NCBI GenBank assembly: GCA_916613615.1
Contig: OU744725.1
Coordinates: 65,170,575 to 65,234,574 of the forward strand
Direction: 5' to 3'
DNA length: 64,000 nt
DNA from: Steromphala cineraria
Lineage: Eukaryota; Mollusca; Gastropoda; Trochida; Trochidae
Part shown: positions 22,680-37,200 of the stretch, piece by piece
Numbering within the stretch: the stretch's first letter is position 1
Layout of the letters: the number at the start of each line of letters is the position of its first letter
The notes under the pieces: model-generated
What the model saw: only the letters and a program-made list of their open reading frames with translations
What the model was told of the DNA's origin: nothing
Database searches by the model: none
Translations under genes and position numbers: made by a program

Positions 22680-25600
22680 ATAAAGCAACATGTTTATGAC
22701 GATGGTACCTTTACAGCTTAATCAGATAAATCTGTTTTATGCTCTGTTCAAAGAGAGGCAATTATCTTAGTATGTAACTCTAAAAGAGGTATGTCAGACA
22801 ATAATGGGAACTTAATCGTAAAGGGGGATGTGTGTGTATGTCTGAATATTTTACTGAAATTATCGACTTCGAAGCTTACTTATAAATGCAGGGAGGTATT
22901 GAAACTTTTAATGATAATATATTAATTTAGCTATTACGCAATGTTATGATATTTGCTTTCCTTGTCCTTAGATACTTTAAATGGTGATGTAGTCACACAA
23001 ACTATTTCGTAATCAATATGCAATGTTTAATGTTTACTGCATAACAATTTATTGTAGATTGATTTAGATGACATTGTAATATACAAGTTACAAACTCCTC
23101 ATAAATGATAACTTAATGTTTGAACGACTGTCGACATAATATTAATGAATGAGATATATATACTTGATAGGATCAATTATATCATATTCTGGGATAATGT
23201 TACTTATAGATTCGTATTTTCGTAAAATTAATGTGATTCTAATCACTGTCTAATATACTTTACAACATGTTCTCTCATTATTCTTGTGTTTCGTAATTCG
23301 AGGGAGGGGTCATCATCCTGCTTCACCTTCATGAGGTAACGAGCTAATTTAAAACATCTTCAAGCAAAGTATAAAATAGTTCATGTAACTTTTCTTGTAG
23401 ATGTATACAAGCAAGAACATATTTTCAACATATCATTTTTCGTCAACACATCATGTGCCATAAAGTTCTAATAGTGATGCCAGGAAATATGAAGTTTCAC
23501 ACACCGAGACATGCCTTGATTGGGAACAACACTTGGACTGAAAGGCCAAAGCGTATAACTACAGAAAAAGAAAGACAATTAATTGACCTATAAATATGTT
23601 CACCAAGAGGTGAACTGCAAATGTCAACAAACCTTCAATGGTAAAGATTAAGTATCTAATCAACATGATTCACGCATTAGCAAACATAGTTTTGTGTAGC
23701 CTCTTGTCAACCCTCCACACTGTATTTACAAGCCATTATAGAGTGTGTATCTCAGTCACAATAAACCATTGTTCCATCCCGCCTTAAAGCATGTACTTTC
23801 TTCATCATTATCATTTATCATAAACATCTCACTTGTCTGTAAACCTGCGGCTAGCCATGGTAATCACTTCTCTTTCAGCTGAACATGAAACATCATCGCT
23901 TGATCATAAAAGTTCCTGAGAGACTATGAAAATTCTGAACAACAAAGCGGCTATGATTAATAAATTTCACATTTGGGAGATAACATGAAGGATGATATAT
24001 TCAAGGCAGATAGTTCCCTCTTCTGTAGACAAGACCTGTTCAGTCAATAAATCAACAGTTTTCAGCTAAACATGACTTATTGTCAGCTGAAGATAACAAG
24101 ACGTTTCCTTGACATAAACATGTCATAGAAATCATAAAAATTCTGAACATCAAAGTGGTTCAAAAGTAAGGAACTTTATTTAGATTTTCCCATTTATTTT
24201 CAAACATACGTGGTTTTGGATTATATTTTTGTCCAATGTTCTCTTAAAATACAATAAAATAACAAAGTCAATGTAAAATCAAGAAGAAATCAATATTCAT
24301 CCATAATAATGCCGGACATGACAGTAATGAGATCGATGTATTTACATCACTAGAATAATAGGTTAATAATGCCTTGTTTCAAGTAATCATGAATGAAACT
24401 GGCCTCACATGATTCAATATTATGGAGCTGTGTCTACATCATTCAGAGCTAAATTGGTATCAATTACAGTCATAGTCTAGGGTTGTCAGGGCCTCTCCTT
24501 ATCAAAGCAATAAGATCATTCTCACCAAGCACAGAGTTGAAGATAGGAACGAGAATGAGTGCTGTCTTCATATAAGTATTTATTTCTTGTATCTACATGG
24601 TATACTTTAGACAACTATGGCACTTTTTACTGAACATTTCAGAATAATAAACATGATATGTGGTAAAGTATATGTATTTTGCAAATAGGTGTGATATGTT
24701 GAACCAAGGCTCTAAAATAAAGACGGCAATGAGTTGAAAATCGATGCAGTTTGTAGTCCTTTTCCTTTTAACGATGCAAGAGCTAGTTGAACAGGAATAC
24801 ACTGGATACATTACAAGTGAATTCAAAGTCGTCGTTCACATGGAATATTCACCCAAACAGAGGCAACTTTGAACAATAATCTCAATGTATTTATGTTTTT
24901 TAAGATATTGAAGGGAATAACATAAGGAGGAATCGAGACTCCAGAGAATACCTATGTAAAATGATTGTCCAATTTATTTCTTGTTTTGTAAAAATGTAAG
25001 TGTACGTTAAACTTTTGATTGATATCCGTCAAGTATGATGGATATCCTTCCACCACAAAAGGAATGCTTCCCTAAAGACCAATTTCAATATACAGTAGAC
25101 CTGTAGACACTGTATGAACATCTGACTAGCGTTTTGTTTGAAGACGATAACCCTGCATTTCACAGACAGACATAGATTATGCAAACATTATATGAACGTC
25201 TACGTAAAAAAAACTAAGGTCACAAACAATCATCATAAAGATAAACTTTGGACTTTCTCATTTTTTTGGTTTGCAAATTCCCGATGTCTCTGACCCAATC
25301 AAAATGTCGGATCCAATTACAGCAGCATGGCAGACTTTTTTGAAATGCCCCCATGGCTTTTAACAGTCTGGAATGTAAATAAGTCTAGTCAGCAAAACTA
25401 TCAGCGTCACTGGTCACTGTCTGTATTCCTCTTAGGAAAGTGGTGGCAATAATAGGCCAACTTATTGAAAATACAGAAACCTTACCAAGAATTACAATTC
25501 CTATCTTTGATGGTCGTTAATCACAGCCAGATAAATAAAAGTTCCCTTAACACCCTTTTGCCTAACATATGAGTTTTGATGACGATTACAATGAAATTTA

Positions 25601-25783
25601 ATGTTAAAGTGAAATACATCTTTCATCCACCCACTCTTTGATTATGGTTGTCAGATATGAGATGATTGTGCGATTGAACAAGCAATTATACTGGAAAATC
25701 TTCATTTGTATACATTAAGAACGATATGTGTTGCAGTTCGAGGCACTAGTCATGATAAACTATACAGTGCTAATTAAATAATA

Positions 25784-25940
25784 TAAGAATAATCAACGAG
25801 TTGCGAGGAATTACGGATTTTCTGTCCTGAGTTAATTATTGTGATAAAACTCCGAGCTTCAGCGAGGAGTTTGACACAATAATTCACGAGGGACAGATAA
25901 TCCGTAATTCTGAGAATCGAGTTGGTTATTCTTTTTCTTA
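25784..25940. mobile_element. Foldback (long inverted repeat) element
   Basis: The sequence folds back on itself around GAGCTTCAGCGAG near 25860. The inner arms are 25809-25853 and 25866-25909: AATTACGGATT-T/A-TCTGTCC, then TTATTGTG and AAACTCC, paired with their complements at about 80-85 percent by eye. The similarity continues outwards through AGAATAA and CAACGAG-like strings. Such hairpin-forming repeats are usually foldback MITEs. A further inverted match (TTCTTACCCAAG near 25936 and CTTGGGTAAGAA near 26602) hints that the element may extend rightwards. Confidence 0.55.
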
Positions 25941-26248
25941 CCCAAGATAATTTTGATGCGTAAAAACGGTAGAAAAAGAGAAACATTAAAAAACTACGCT
26001 CGGCCGGTAAAATAAAAATTGTATTCATACGCCATTCATAAATTTGCTCACTACTTCAGGATGGGCGTCTAAGTAGTTCGCAACTCAAGATCTTATTTGA
26101 AATAGTTTATTATATTGATGTGACATTATATCCAAAAAATATTGTCTAATATCATAAAAAAGCGTTTTTATTTACCCCGCACAACCGAAAAGAAAAAGTT
26201 AGACGTCGTTAGCTTTCGTTACGTTTGACAAGCCTAGTGAGGAATGTA

Positions 26249-26300
26249 TGATGTCACTGTTTGACGTCATGTTTAATGACGTCATAGAGCTATGACGTAA
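26249..26300. promoter_or_regulatory. Cluster of four CRE/ATF-like sites
   Basis: Four TGACGTCA-type octamers lie within 52 bp: TGATGTCA (26249), TGACGTCA (26262), TGACGTCA (26277) and TGACGTAA (26293), with starts 13, 15 and 16 bases apart. Two are perfect palindromic CREs, the known site of CREB/ATF bZIP factors. The surrounding 26160-26340 is visibly richer in CG dinucleotides than its neighbours. No transcript can be assigned to it. It could be regulatory, or internal sequence of a transposon. Confidence 0.35.
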
Positions 26301-26912
26301 CGACAGTTCGGCCAGCGACTCTCCCACCTAGCGCCGCCTGGAAGATTTAAACTTGTATTTACGGCAAAGAAAACATCAGAAGGTCTTGATTTCCTATTAA
26401 AAATGTTTTAGTAATGTGTGAATTTCGCAATTTAAGTATAAGATTTTTCATCTATATCTCTCAACTGAAATAGAAGATCCATGCGAATCATGAATGGATG
26501 CAAAAAAGTTCCGTCAACCAATTAAAATGCGAGTTATTTTTAGAAGAACTGAATTCCCATGACCATTATGCAAACTTAAATACCCGGCATATCCTTGCCC
26601 GCTTGGGTAAGAAATATTTTTCTTCATATCTCCTGAAAATAACACTAACACTAATAACACTAAGCATGTTATATTGAATCTGAAATAATGAAAATGAGCA
26701 TAACTTGTTTGAATGAAGTAAAGATTCATTTAAGACTCAAAATCCCCTTTCGTACGTCATACATGTGCTTGATAATAATTGATACATATATAGAACGTCA
26801 GTGCATTTTTCGTTTGTATTGGACGAGTAGATGTCACAAAGAGTGAAGAAACAACGAGTTTGCAGTTGTTATGAAATGGAACTGCGGAGTGATATGGATC
26901 CGGTTTTACCCT

Positions 26913-27068
26913 TTAAACAAGTACCACTGCGACATGCAACAACAAATAACTCCAATTTGGAAACAAACTGAATGTTTGCCAAACGTGGTCTATGTCATGT
27001 GATATAATCACTTCGCGCAAGGACAGGAGATCAGAGTTATCTGCATTCTGCGTCATGCTGGCCGCCAT
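26913..27068 (-). other. Possible short first exon or chance ORF (51 codons)
   Basis: On the minus strand an ATG in the context GCAAATGGCGGCC opens a 51-codon frame beginning MAASMTQNADNSDLLSLREV and ending in a hydrophobic stretch. ATGGCGGCC is a common start context in animal genes, and the local sequence is richer in CG than its surroundings. No family is recognised, no downstream exon was found, and no donor site stands out. It is most likely chance or transposon-derived. Confidence 0.12.
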
Positions 27069-30000
27069 TTGCAGGAGTATCTTCGTCAAAATATGTAAAC
27101 AACAGTTGTAAAGTGATATTTTACTTATAATAACTGCTCTACGTAGCACTTTCATCTCTTGTACATCGTGAGTACACATGTAATGTTGTCTTTGTTACGC
27201 AATACAGTACCTTATATTTATTGTAATGTAAACAATATCAAGCATGTGAAAATGCATCAGGTTCCGTTTGATCAGATCTAGATCTATTTTGATTAGCAAA
27301 TGATAATATGAACGTTTTTCACATCAAAAGATATTACTTGTTAAATAAAGATATGATTAGAATTTGATTGGTAAAACAAATTTCAGTAGGATTTGATTCG
27401 ATGTTGGAGATAGAATTAAAGTTGTTCCGGTGAATATTAACATGATTTGAAAACGTTCAAACAGGAAAAAATTTTTTTGTGAGTTCATGAGATCACATGA
27501 CCATGCCCTAGACCAATCAACGTTCGGGAATATGTGTAAATTCAGAGTGTGAAATTATTCCTGATTAAACTAATTAAAATCGTTGCAGGAAAATAATGTA
27601 CTTGAACTAAAGAAATAAATGTTACATACTTATGGTCAATTTTGAAATAGTTTCCAATCTTTTCTCAACTTCAAATTACATTTAGCTATTAAGTCTAGAT
27701 CGTTCATCATGATTACCTGACTGCATCTGGCGGTCTAGATCCCGTATCATTTGTTATTCTAAGTGACATATAGAATTTAGAAGATTAGATTTTCAGTCAA
27801 TGTTGCTCGTTATATTCATACTAGATGTTGGTATTTCATCTTCTTAATCTTGCAGAGGTTTGGGCTTCATCTGAATAGTTGCAGAATGGCTATCAGTATT
27901 GAAATTTTCACGCAATCAAAAAAAGTACTATACATATGGAGAATTTACCAGATAAGCAAACTATTGAAATATATATGTTGTAGAGAAGTTAAAACTTAAC
28001 GGAATATTGGTCATAAAGTTGTATATAAATGACTTAATCATAAGTTTCACTAAAATGCAAACTACTTTCCATCCGAATAATAATCAAAAAGTAAATGCGT
28101 TTAACTATAAGAGACAAGGCAAGAAGGAATTATATCTGATAGTACATGGTGATGCATGTACATGTAGATAGACATGAAAACAAACATTAACAAATTTAAT
28201 TTGCGTAACCAATATCCTAATAAAGATAAAGTGCACAGGCCATTTGTTATTTTCGGACTACTGACCTTTAAACCAAGATGGAAAATAACCATTTCAATGT
28301 TGTATGCAATTTACCCAGTAAATATTGCCACTATAGATTCCTCAGCTAACGAGCAGTGCTGATGTTTATCCTGATAGATAGTTAAGCCTATAAAATGAAG
28401 TAAGCTGTAGTCAATCTACAGAGCTCTGTTTATGATAAGATAAGTTCCAAAAAAACTCAATTGACCCAGAATCTAGAGCATATTGATAACATAAAATATT
28501 AGTAAACCAAACTGGTTAATTCAATCATGTAATATGACGTTCTTTCTGTTAATGAGTGATGCATTTTAGTATCAATTAATTTAATTTTGTAGTTCTTATC
28601 TCACGATACTGATTTCTGGACGTGATGGAGTTTTTTTCATGTAGTTGCTATTAGTTCACAGATAATAATATATGTTTTTCGCAAACAAACATCATGACAT
28701 CATTTTCATACGTTGAGCTACGTTCTGATAATTCAGAATCGCTATATTTCCAAACATCACAATCGATGATCCTGCCTTTTTACTAGAATGTTTTTCAGCT
28801 TCGACTTCATACATATCTCCAGATCAATAAGTTAATAACGAACAACATGTGAATGAAAGCTCTCTCCTACATTACGAAGAGATACCTTTTTTCAGGGATA
28901 AATGGCCTATATGAGTGTTTATGTTTTGGAAAAAAAGTTTATCCTATTGTTCTGTTAATCATCATCATGACCCAAGGTATTTTTTAACAATAACTGCATG
29001 GAATAAACTACCAGAGAATATTCGTACTTCAAAAAGCATCTCGGATTTTTAGGAAAGTGTTTTAGATAGTACTACCCGTGCACCTAATATTTTGCTTGTG
29101 GTAAAAGAAAATTTAACATTTTGTATACCAAATGACGGTATTCTGTAAGCTAATTAAATTGGATTTATTCAAATTGGAATAAAAAATGACTCTTATTGGA
29201 TTTATGGTCTTATCGAGAGCTCTTGTCATTATTATTATTTTTTGAATGTCCATTATGTTGGACATGAAAGAAAAACATAAACCCTCCGTTTCAACCTAAT
29301 AACGTTACCAGACAACCTTTTAATGTAATGTTCCTGACAGAAATAGCACATCTAAAACACAAATGATTATCCTCTCTATAACATTTAATCTAACAAGCGT
29401 TCATCACGAATATGTAAGTTGTGATCTACATGATCTACATCTATTTTCTCTCTACCGAACATTTGTGTAGTTTTTGGCATTGTAATTGTTTTACTTTAAT
29501 GAATGATTTAATGAATATATTCAAATTGACACTTCCTTTATTGATTAAAATGTGCAATTTGTTTTGTTTGGATAAGGAATGTAAGCTCTTTATAGAAATA
29601 CACAAAAAAGCATCATTTGACCATTCTTGTTCATTTAAACTAACAAACTGAAAAATTAGTGCTTAGTGCATATACATGTATCCGAGACAACACCTTCAAT
29701 TGCTTTCTTCTTAACTAAGATATCCAATTACTTAGAGAAGACAACAGGAATAGACATGAGATCATAAGCAGACTCTCGCATGGAAATGAGTATCTTTTGT
29801 AACAGTATGTGTCATTTTAGTTACAAAAATGTGCCATGTATGACATTATGCATAGATCAGAGTGAACCTTATACTGCATTGTACACAACTACAACTTCAA
29901 ACTGAGCAGAGAACAGTAAATGTTCTTCTCGTGAACATATTAATGTCAAAAGATTCCAAAAAAATATCTTATCTAAGGTTATTGTTATATAGTGCATGTC

Positions 30001-30120
30001 ATTAGTAAGATTATTGAATCTTTATCAACATGACGATTTACTGTTAGCGAAAGAAAGGCAGCATCCCATTAAGGTGAACAGAATATGAGTTAGAGATCAC
30101 CTTGTCTTAACAACAATAAT

Positions 30121-31484
30121 TATAAATATTTTTTTCTTTTTAATGTTCCTGCAAAAAGCTATTAAGAGCTTTTACCTAGAATAGTTTGATATAAAAGCAA
30201 ACATCATTACATCATATAACAGCTTTTTAGCTTTGATTCTTATAATCTATCATAACTCGTTTCTTGTTAATACCGAACTTGAAGGAAAAATGGGAGTGAT
30301 GAACATTGCAGGAATGTCTTTCAAAATGTCATTCTTGCCACGAGATGTGTACTTACATCTACTATCCATTGATATTGAAGTGAATGAAGAAGTTACATTT
30401 AATGAAGTACTGATGTTGATTTTCTCAAGCTATACTTATGCTATGCTATAGGCTTGGGCCTTCATATACAACGATATTCAGGTAAATACTAATCTTACCA
30501 ATAATGCAACCGATCAGGTAGACAGTATAAGATGTTGATCAAAACAGTTTCCATACACAAGACAGTGAAATTATCATTATCTCTTCACAGTTTAATACTC
30601 GATTTTGATTGACTAACGATTGATTGGATTTATCTACTGTACAGAGGGACTCTCACGTCTTTCTGTGTTTAAATTTCATGTCCACTGCTGCCTCGCTGAG
30701 AAGGGTGTCGCATAACGTCATTTGAAGGTATGGCTTTACAAAATGATGAATGAGTTGTTCAGAGTTTATTATAATTGGATCACCTGTTTTCATGACTATT
30801 GATTAAATTCTTGTTTTCGCATCACTTTCTACTTTATTTCAAAAGAATGACTCTATTGAAATAAGAATAATTGTTTTTTCCAGAATATATCAGGTTGAAG
30901 AAATACATAAAACAACCTTTAATATTCAGTTGAGATCTCAATCTATGCATGTCTCATTTTGTTCACATTTGACTAAGTCAATGACATTCGATAGTAAGCA
31001 CCTCAACCGTTGTCAAACAGTCAAAATATAGTCAATAGGTATTCATAAGGTCTGAACTTTGCACGAAAGAACCTTATGTTTTTTGCCAAATGCTGATCTT
31101 CAATTTACATGAAAATGAATAACCTGACAACCATAATACTTAATTATTCAGCTTAAAAATTACATTTACATTGAAACTGATAGTCCAAATTCATTCAAGC
31201 TTTGATGACAATGACAATGATGATGTAAGTCATTGACAAAAAGTTTTATTTGTATTTACAACATCCCTTTAAGCTTAAGGCTTAAAATTAAAAAGGTGTC
31301 TGTAGTGAAACACCAACTATTTTCATGGTATAATTTTTATTTTTCAGATTTATTCAGTGAAAAAAGCTCTGCTGAATGGATATTTCTGCAATGTGTTTGT
31401 TCTTCTTCTTAATAGATTGTCGTCCTCTCTTCAAGACAACAAAACAACATAGTAATTGTTCAAACAAGATACAATCAATAAGCA
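30121..31484. other. Non-coding spacer between blocks I and II
   Basis: AT-rich sequence without recognised exon, tandem repeat or element. The 72-codon frame at 30233-30451 starts without ATG and has no domain. Confidence 0.4.
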
Positions 31485-31796
31485 ATGGTAATAATGCTCG
31501 ACATGACAGAAATCAGATCGATGTGTTTACATCACTAGAATGATGAGTAGATTACGTCTTGTTTCCAGTAACCATGAATGAAACGGGTCTCACATGATTC
31601 AATACTGTGGAGATGTATCAACAACGTTAGGAGCTAAATTATTATAGCCATAGGCTAAGGCCATCCTTTTCATAGCAATAAAGCCATTATCACCCCGGCA
31701 CACAGTTGAAGAGAGGAGCGATAAATATGTATTTAGTGATTTGTTTATGGTCTTAGTGCTCGTTTGCGTGTATATGTTGTCACTCATTGTTTTGTA

Positions 31797-31862
31797 TTGT
31801 TTGAATGTGTTTATGATGTAACTAGAATTTTATTCGGGATAATAAAGTCTTATCTTATCTTA
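31797..31862 (+). mobile_element. 3' tail fragment of a LINE or SINE
   Basis: The string ATTCGGGATAATAAAGTC followed by three CTTAT-type units resembles the extreme 3' ends of CR1/L2-group LINEs or SINEs that share them: an AATAAA embedded just before a pentanucleotide tail. No body could be recognised upstream, since the preceding sequence is module D of block II. It may be a very short 5'-truncated insertion. Confidence 0.35.
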
Positions 31863-34800
31863 TCTTTATTGCTCACTGTACATTAAGTGTCTATCCTTTT
31901 CATAAACAAATTGTGGATTAATAAAAAGATTCATACTCTATATACATATAATAATATTCTTCTAACTTTACTATATCTTTCTCAAAAAAACGTAAGCTTT
32001 AGAATTCTTATAATTATTTCTTCCCAACTGTTATTGCATTGAAATGTCAACTCTATATTTAATTATTATTGTTATTGCTGTTATTTATTATCAAAGTTAT
32101 TATAATAAAAAATGATACTGGTGAAAATGAGATGTACTTTTCCCTCTAATCTTATTCTTGCAAAAATGTTAGTTCACATGACATTTTGGATTGAGTTTGT
32201 AGACTATGATGAATAGCCTTCCATAACATAAGGAGGAACTGACCTAAACATCAATTCACAATATGCAGATATCTCAATGACCTATAGACACTAGACTCTA
32301 TGGCTAGCATGATGCAAGAAGAAGATAACCTTGCATTTTCCAAACGATCATAGAGTATGCAAAAATTCATGAACGTCAACATAAAAACACCCCAAGCCAC
32401 TAGCAATCATCATCAAGATAGACTTCTAACTTTTTCTGTTGCTTTACAATTTCCTGTTGTTTTTGTGGATATCAAGATGTCACATTTAATTATACAAGTT
32501 CAACAGACTCCTTTGAAATGTCTCCTACCTTTTAACCGTTTGAGAAGTGAATGTCTGGCCAGCAATTCAGTAAGCTTTAATGCCTTTTTATGCATTCTTA
32601 AAACGGATACTAGTGGAAATAATACAGCTGCGTATCTTAAGATTGTTCACTTACCTTCGTATTTTAGTGCAAATATCATGTAATTTGTAACGTCTTTGAG
32701 ACATTATATCATTGTAAAACCGAAACCGATAATGATGAATTTCACTGCATAAGTACGGATTCAGTTTTCGTTGATATATTCGTATGTCATACCCAGCAGA
32801 TAGCTGTAACAAATTTGGCAGGGTCAAAATTTCGAACACACTGATTTCTATTTTGCTCTACAAAATCCTTCATAAGTGATCAACAGCTTTAGATCTTATT
32901 CATATGTAATCATTTGCGCTAAGGCAACGTAACTGTGCTGATTATTTTCCTACAAAGTTTATTTTCAGAAAATCCGAATGTCACAATCCCCATCTGTCTA
33001 TTTAACAATGCTAAATATCGACATTCAGCATGAGTGACAAGACGATCACGAAATATGGTTTGGGAATGGTTATTTTACATATGGACAATTGATGATCTTC
33101 TGTAAGTGGTCCTTGAGTTATTTTATGAACGTTAAAACGAAACCCAAATTACATGAAATGTGCACTAAGGACACAAGCAGGTGAACAAACTTATCATATG
33201 CAGCTGTAATGGAAATAATAGGCATACTAACTACAGATGCATTATATTCTTCGAGTAACAATAACGTTAATGTTTAGATTCCAAATACTTAAGGGCCACT
33301 ACTTCTTCTTAACCGACCTCTACATTCCTTCATTGATTAATATAGTTTTCTAATTTGAATTAAAATCTTTATGGCCTTGATGGTTTCCACATTACGTCGT
33401 GATAATGTTGGAGTACAAAGTATTGATGTACACCACAAAGTCATGAAACGGAAATTACAAGAAGTGATGACTTCTTCAAATTAAATGGATATTTGAAGAT
33501 TAGTGTCCAAGATTTTCATCAAATCATATGTTGTGAAGCTAAAACATGGCTTGTGGAGATTGGCAAGATATGAATAATGTAAACATGATTATCTTTTGCC
33601 ATTCTCATTGAAATCAAATTATGCCTTTTCCCCCAAAGAGGCTGTAGAACGGATTACCAATGCTCAGAATGTGACATTCGTTACAACAAAATTTGAAAAT
33701 AATTTAAGTATGTAAGATACCTCATCTAACTATATCGCGCTTACATTTACAATAAAGTTTATCAATGTGAAGTCCATGTTGTTGTTTATAGCCGACATAC
33801 GAAACACAACTTGAAAGAAGTGTTTTAGTTTCATTAAGAGCTTGTATATCAGTCAGTGGGAATTGAAAATGTACATGATGAAATAGATACAATTCAACAA
33901 TCCGTCACCTTTGCTTTAACGTTGCAGGTAAGAAATATATACATACATGATACATGTAAGATCAAATACGTATGCAGGTGTCATCATTGAAGCCAGTTTT
34001 CAACTTGCTTATCTTAAACAAAAGGATAGAATTAATTTTTTATAGATCAATACATGACTACGTGGCATTTGTATTCTTAAGCCATAGACATTCGTTGACA
34101 ATAAAAGTGATGTGCCATGGGTAGCTTTAATAGTCCTATCTCTTTTGTAAAACTAATCTATGTCTCAACAAAATTAATGCGTCACAACATTTAACCTCTG
34201 TCCGATAGTTGCATGATTTAGAGCAATCAAGTGATCGGACTAGATTTCAAAGACTTCAAAATAGATGTTTGTTTGTTTGTTACAGAGAAAACAATTCATA
34301 ACATTAATCACTTGAGTTTATGCTCTTGTTGTTAAATCTTTGACATATCTCAGGACGACAGGAGCAAGAACTAAAGTAAATGTAACACACTGATTGACTT
34401 GCTTACATTATTCTAACTTATAACGACTCTTATATAATGATGGAGTCTGACTAAGTGACAGGTGCGTTTCATATCAAGACATGTTAACATCTGAAAAACT
34501 TTGGAAAATGAGACAGGTTGATGGTTCACCTTCTCCCAAGTGAAACAAACCATTTGTCATTCTTTAGACAATTGGCCTGGAGAACCAACATAGATTAGAT
34601 TATCAGTCAATGGTGCTTGGAATGTAAACAGGTGGTCCTACAACTTCCTTACCCAACTAGAGGAGCTGTTGTTCATCTGAAAAAAATACTAAAAACCTAA
34701 GTAACATAAAAATAACATTGCGAAAATACTGAAGCGATCAAGACTGCATTATCAAAACAAAGTTGGCGCTAAATGCGTTAGTCATAATGAAAACTGTAAG

Positions 34801-37200
34801 ACGAACCGCATGGAGCTATTCTATAACAATTCCTCAAATGAGATAACTTCCATCACAAACTGCTTAGTGTGCGACATTTAAAAGGCACACTTGAATGGTA
34901 ACTGAAAGGAAAACAAATATGTCCAATATGCATTTTAATCAACGAAAGGAGCCCCAAAAAAATGAAGTATCAATTCGGTGGTGCTAAGTGAGTGAATTTT
35001 CCTAAAAGGTATTTATATTATAATGGCTGCCATAATCGTTCTCTTGAATCATCATATGTTCGTCAATAAGTAGTTGAAAAAGTAGTGAGGAATGAAACGC
35101 GTCAGCCTGTGCGTCACGATGATTAAATAAAAAAAATAAAGGAATAAAATGTCCATATTGTACTTACAAAATTAATGTGGTTTCATGTCACAACAAAAAC
35201 AAAGGAATTGTCCACTTTCTTTTAATCACAGTTAAATACAATTTATAAACCTTCAAAAAGTCTACCATCAGACAGAATATATATATGATTGTTAAGATAA
35301 ATTTACCTGACCTGCTTGTTACATAATGGACCTGGGATAAATCAAACTTATATCCAAATCATATTAACGTCCTCACATCATTCGTCATGTTTGAGTTAAA
35401 GCAGAAACAATATATACTCTCTCTGGTGAAGCCAATATAGTTTCCCAAATTATAGACTTAAATTCAACCTGATGTTTGAATCATAACATTGGGAAAAAGT
35501 GTAGACTCTTCCTGATCTTATCGAAGCGATTGAAGACAGTAAATGTATAGATATAAATCAAGTGCACATACCATTTGATTTGCTTAGGACAGATGGCCTA
35601 CAGAACCACGATGGAATAGATAGTATTACCTTATCAATGAAGCTAGCCATTTACCAAGCAGATGTTGGTACTACATCTTCCTGGGATAACCAGCAGTTGG
35701 ATCGTTACCTCAACCTCCCATACCATGTACATGTAATCTTTACACAAACTACTATTAATCTTTGTATGTTAAATAAGTTCCTGAACAACTCCAATGACAG
35801 GGAAGCAAGTGGATATTAGTAGCATGTAATATAGGTAAAGCTAATAAACGGTTTCGTAAAAATCAATATGATTGTGTTTTTTTTTGTAATTTGTGATACA
35901 TTTTTTAATCAATTACTATGATGTTGTGTTATTACTTCAAAATGATGAGATCTTAACGTAAAAGTCATTTCTTTTTCATCATTTAAAAAATATTTATTCA
36001 TTAAACATTTTTTATTTATTGAATAAAACATGTTTGTCCTAACTATCCTAATGGTTCTTTTTCCCTTCTGGGCTATGTTTAAAAAATATTAGATAAACCA
36101 TTAATCAGCTTTAAAAAAATGAATATGTTAGTCACAATGTTTTCCAACATTTGTATCTTGTAAGCTAATATCACAGCGATGGCATTTGGCCATGTACTAA
36201 GCTCACTCCTCTCAGTAATGGACAGCAACAATAAGCGTTGTCAGCTAGATGGATGGGTAACCCCCTCGTTAATGGGCACTCATTACTCTTTGACAATACA
36301 TACAATTAATAATAACAAATGTTAATAAATATATTGTATTCTTTTACATCATATGCAACTCCATATACCATTCTTTATTTCAATGATAAGCTAACTGAGA
36401 GTACCAATCTGGTATCAACATATTCGACATTAAGCATTCTTTCACTATCTATGTTACCCCGATGATGAAGACTTACCAGATGTTACCAAACAATCTTCAT
36501 AGAGGCTGCATACCTAATTTTCATTATACAGTATACATTTTGAAATATGGCATCCTTTTTGTAACCACTTATGCGTATTTGGTTATATTGATATTGTATG
36601 ACATGTTTGCCACAGGTAAATCGTTTATCCCTTTTGGTAATTTTATTGAATATACCATCAATTTCCTTACCATTAATGTGTCGTTAATGGGACTCATATT
36701 TCAGAGATGATTTGTAATAAATCATGATCATTACCTGAGCAAAGAAATTATTAACTGAAATGAAAGCTAAGCCCAGTATACAGAAATAGCATCATACTGA
36801 AGACTGCTATTGTTACAAATTTAGATCACTACTACAAAATATGTTTTCGATTGAGTTACACAAAATGAATTCCTACGTACACCATGTATTCAATGATAGC
36901 GAAGTATGACATTTGTTAATACATTTATGAATCAATATGATGCTTGAATAAACTGTGTCCTAATATGAATTTTGTTGACATTGTAACCTTGCCTACGAAG
37001 TTTAAGAATGCATGTGAAGGTTTTTTTGTAATTGAAGTCGCCTGATTCGCATAAGAGCTTTTGATGAACATCTTCATTTTGATCTGAAATGCTAAACTTG
37101 AAAACCCAATTCTAAACGGTGAAACAAAAGCAATAGCATTGGTGTGCTTCTTTTTAAATGCACGTGAACATGTGCATGTAGCATTTATGTTCTGAAATTG

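Larger units (their letters stand above)
22680..30120. repeat. Block I: first copy of a collinear multi-kb non-coding unit
   Basis: This block carries modules in the order B (22680), C (23750), D (24300-24570), E (24910-25430), F (28230-28490), G (29740-30120). D has GACATGACAGTAATGAGATC and TTCAAGTAATCATGAATGAA. E has AACATAAGGAGGAA, GAAGACGATAACCxTGCAT, CAATCATCAT and AAAATGTCGGATC. F has AACGAGCAGTxCTG and GATAAGATAAGTTCC. G has CATAAGCAGAC and TATGACATTATGCAT. The same modules recur in order in blocks II and III, with E-to-F spacing of 3320, 3360 and 3430 bases. I see no coding content and no terminal repeats. An ancient segmental duplication or a very large non-autonomous element are both possible. 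Confidence 0.72.

Noticed and set aside
32357..32683. 108-codon frame in block II
   Set aside because: It lies in module E. The homologous sequences in blocks I and III have different frames and stops, and no domain is recognisable.
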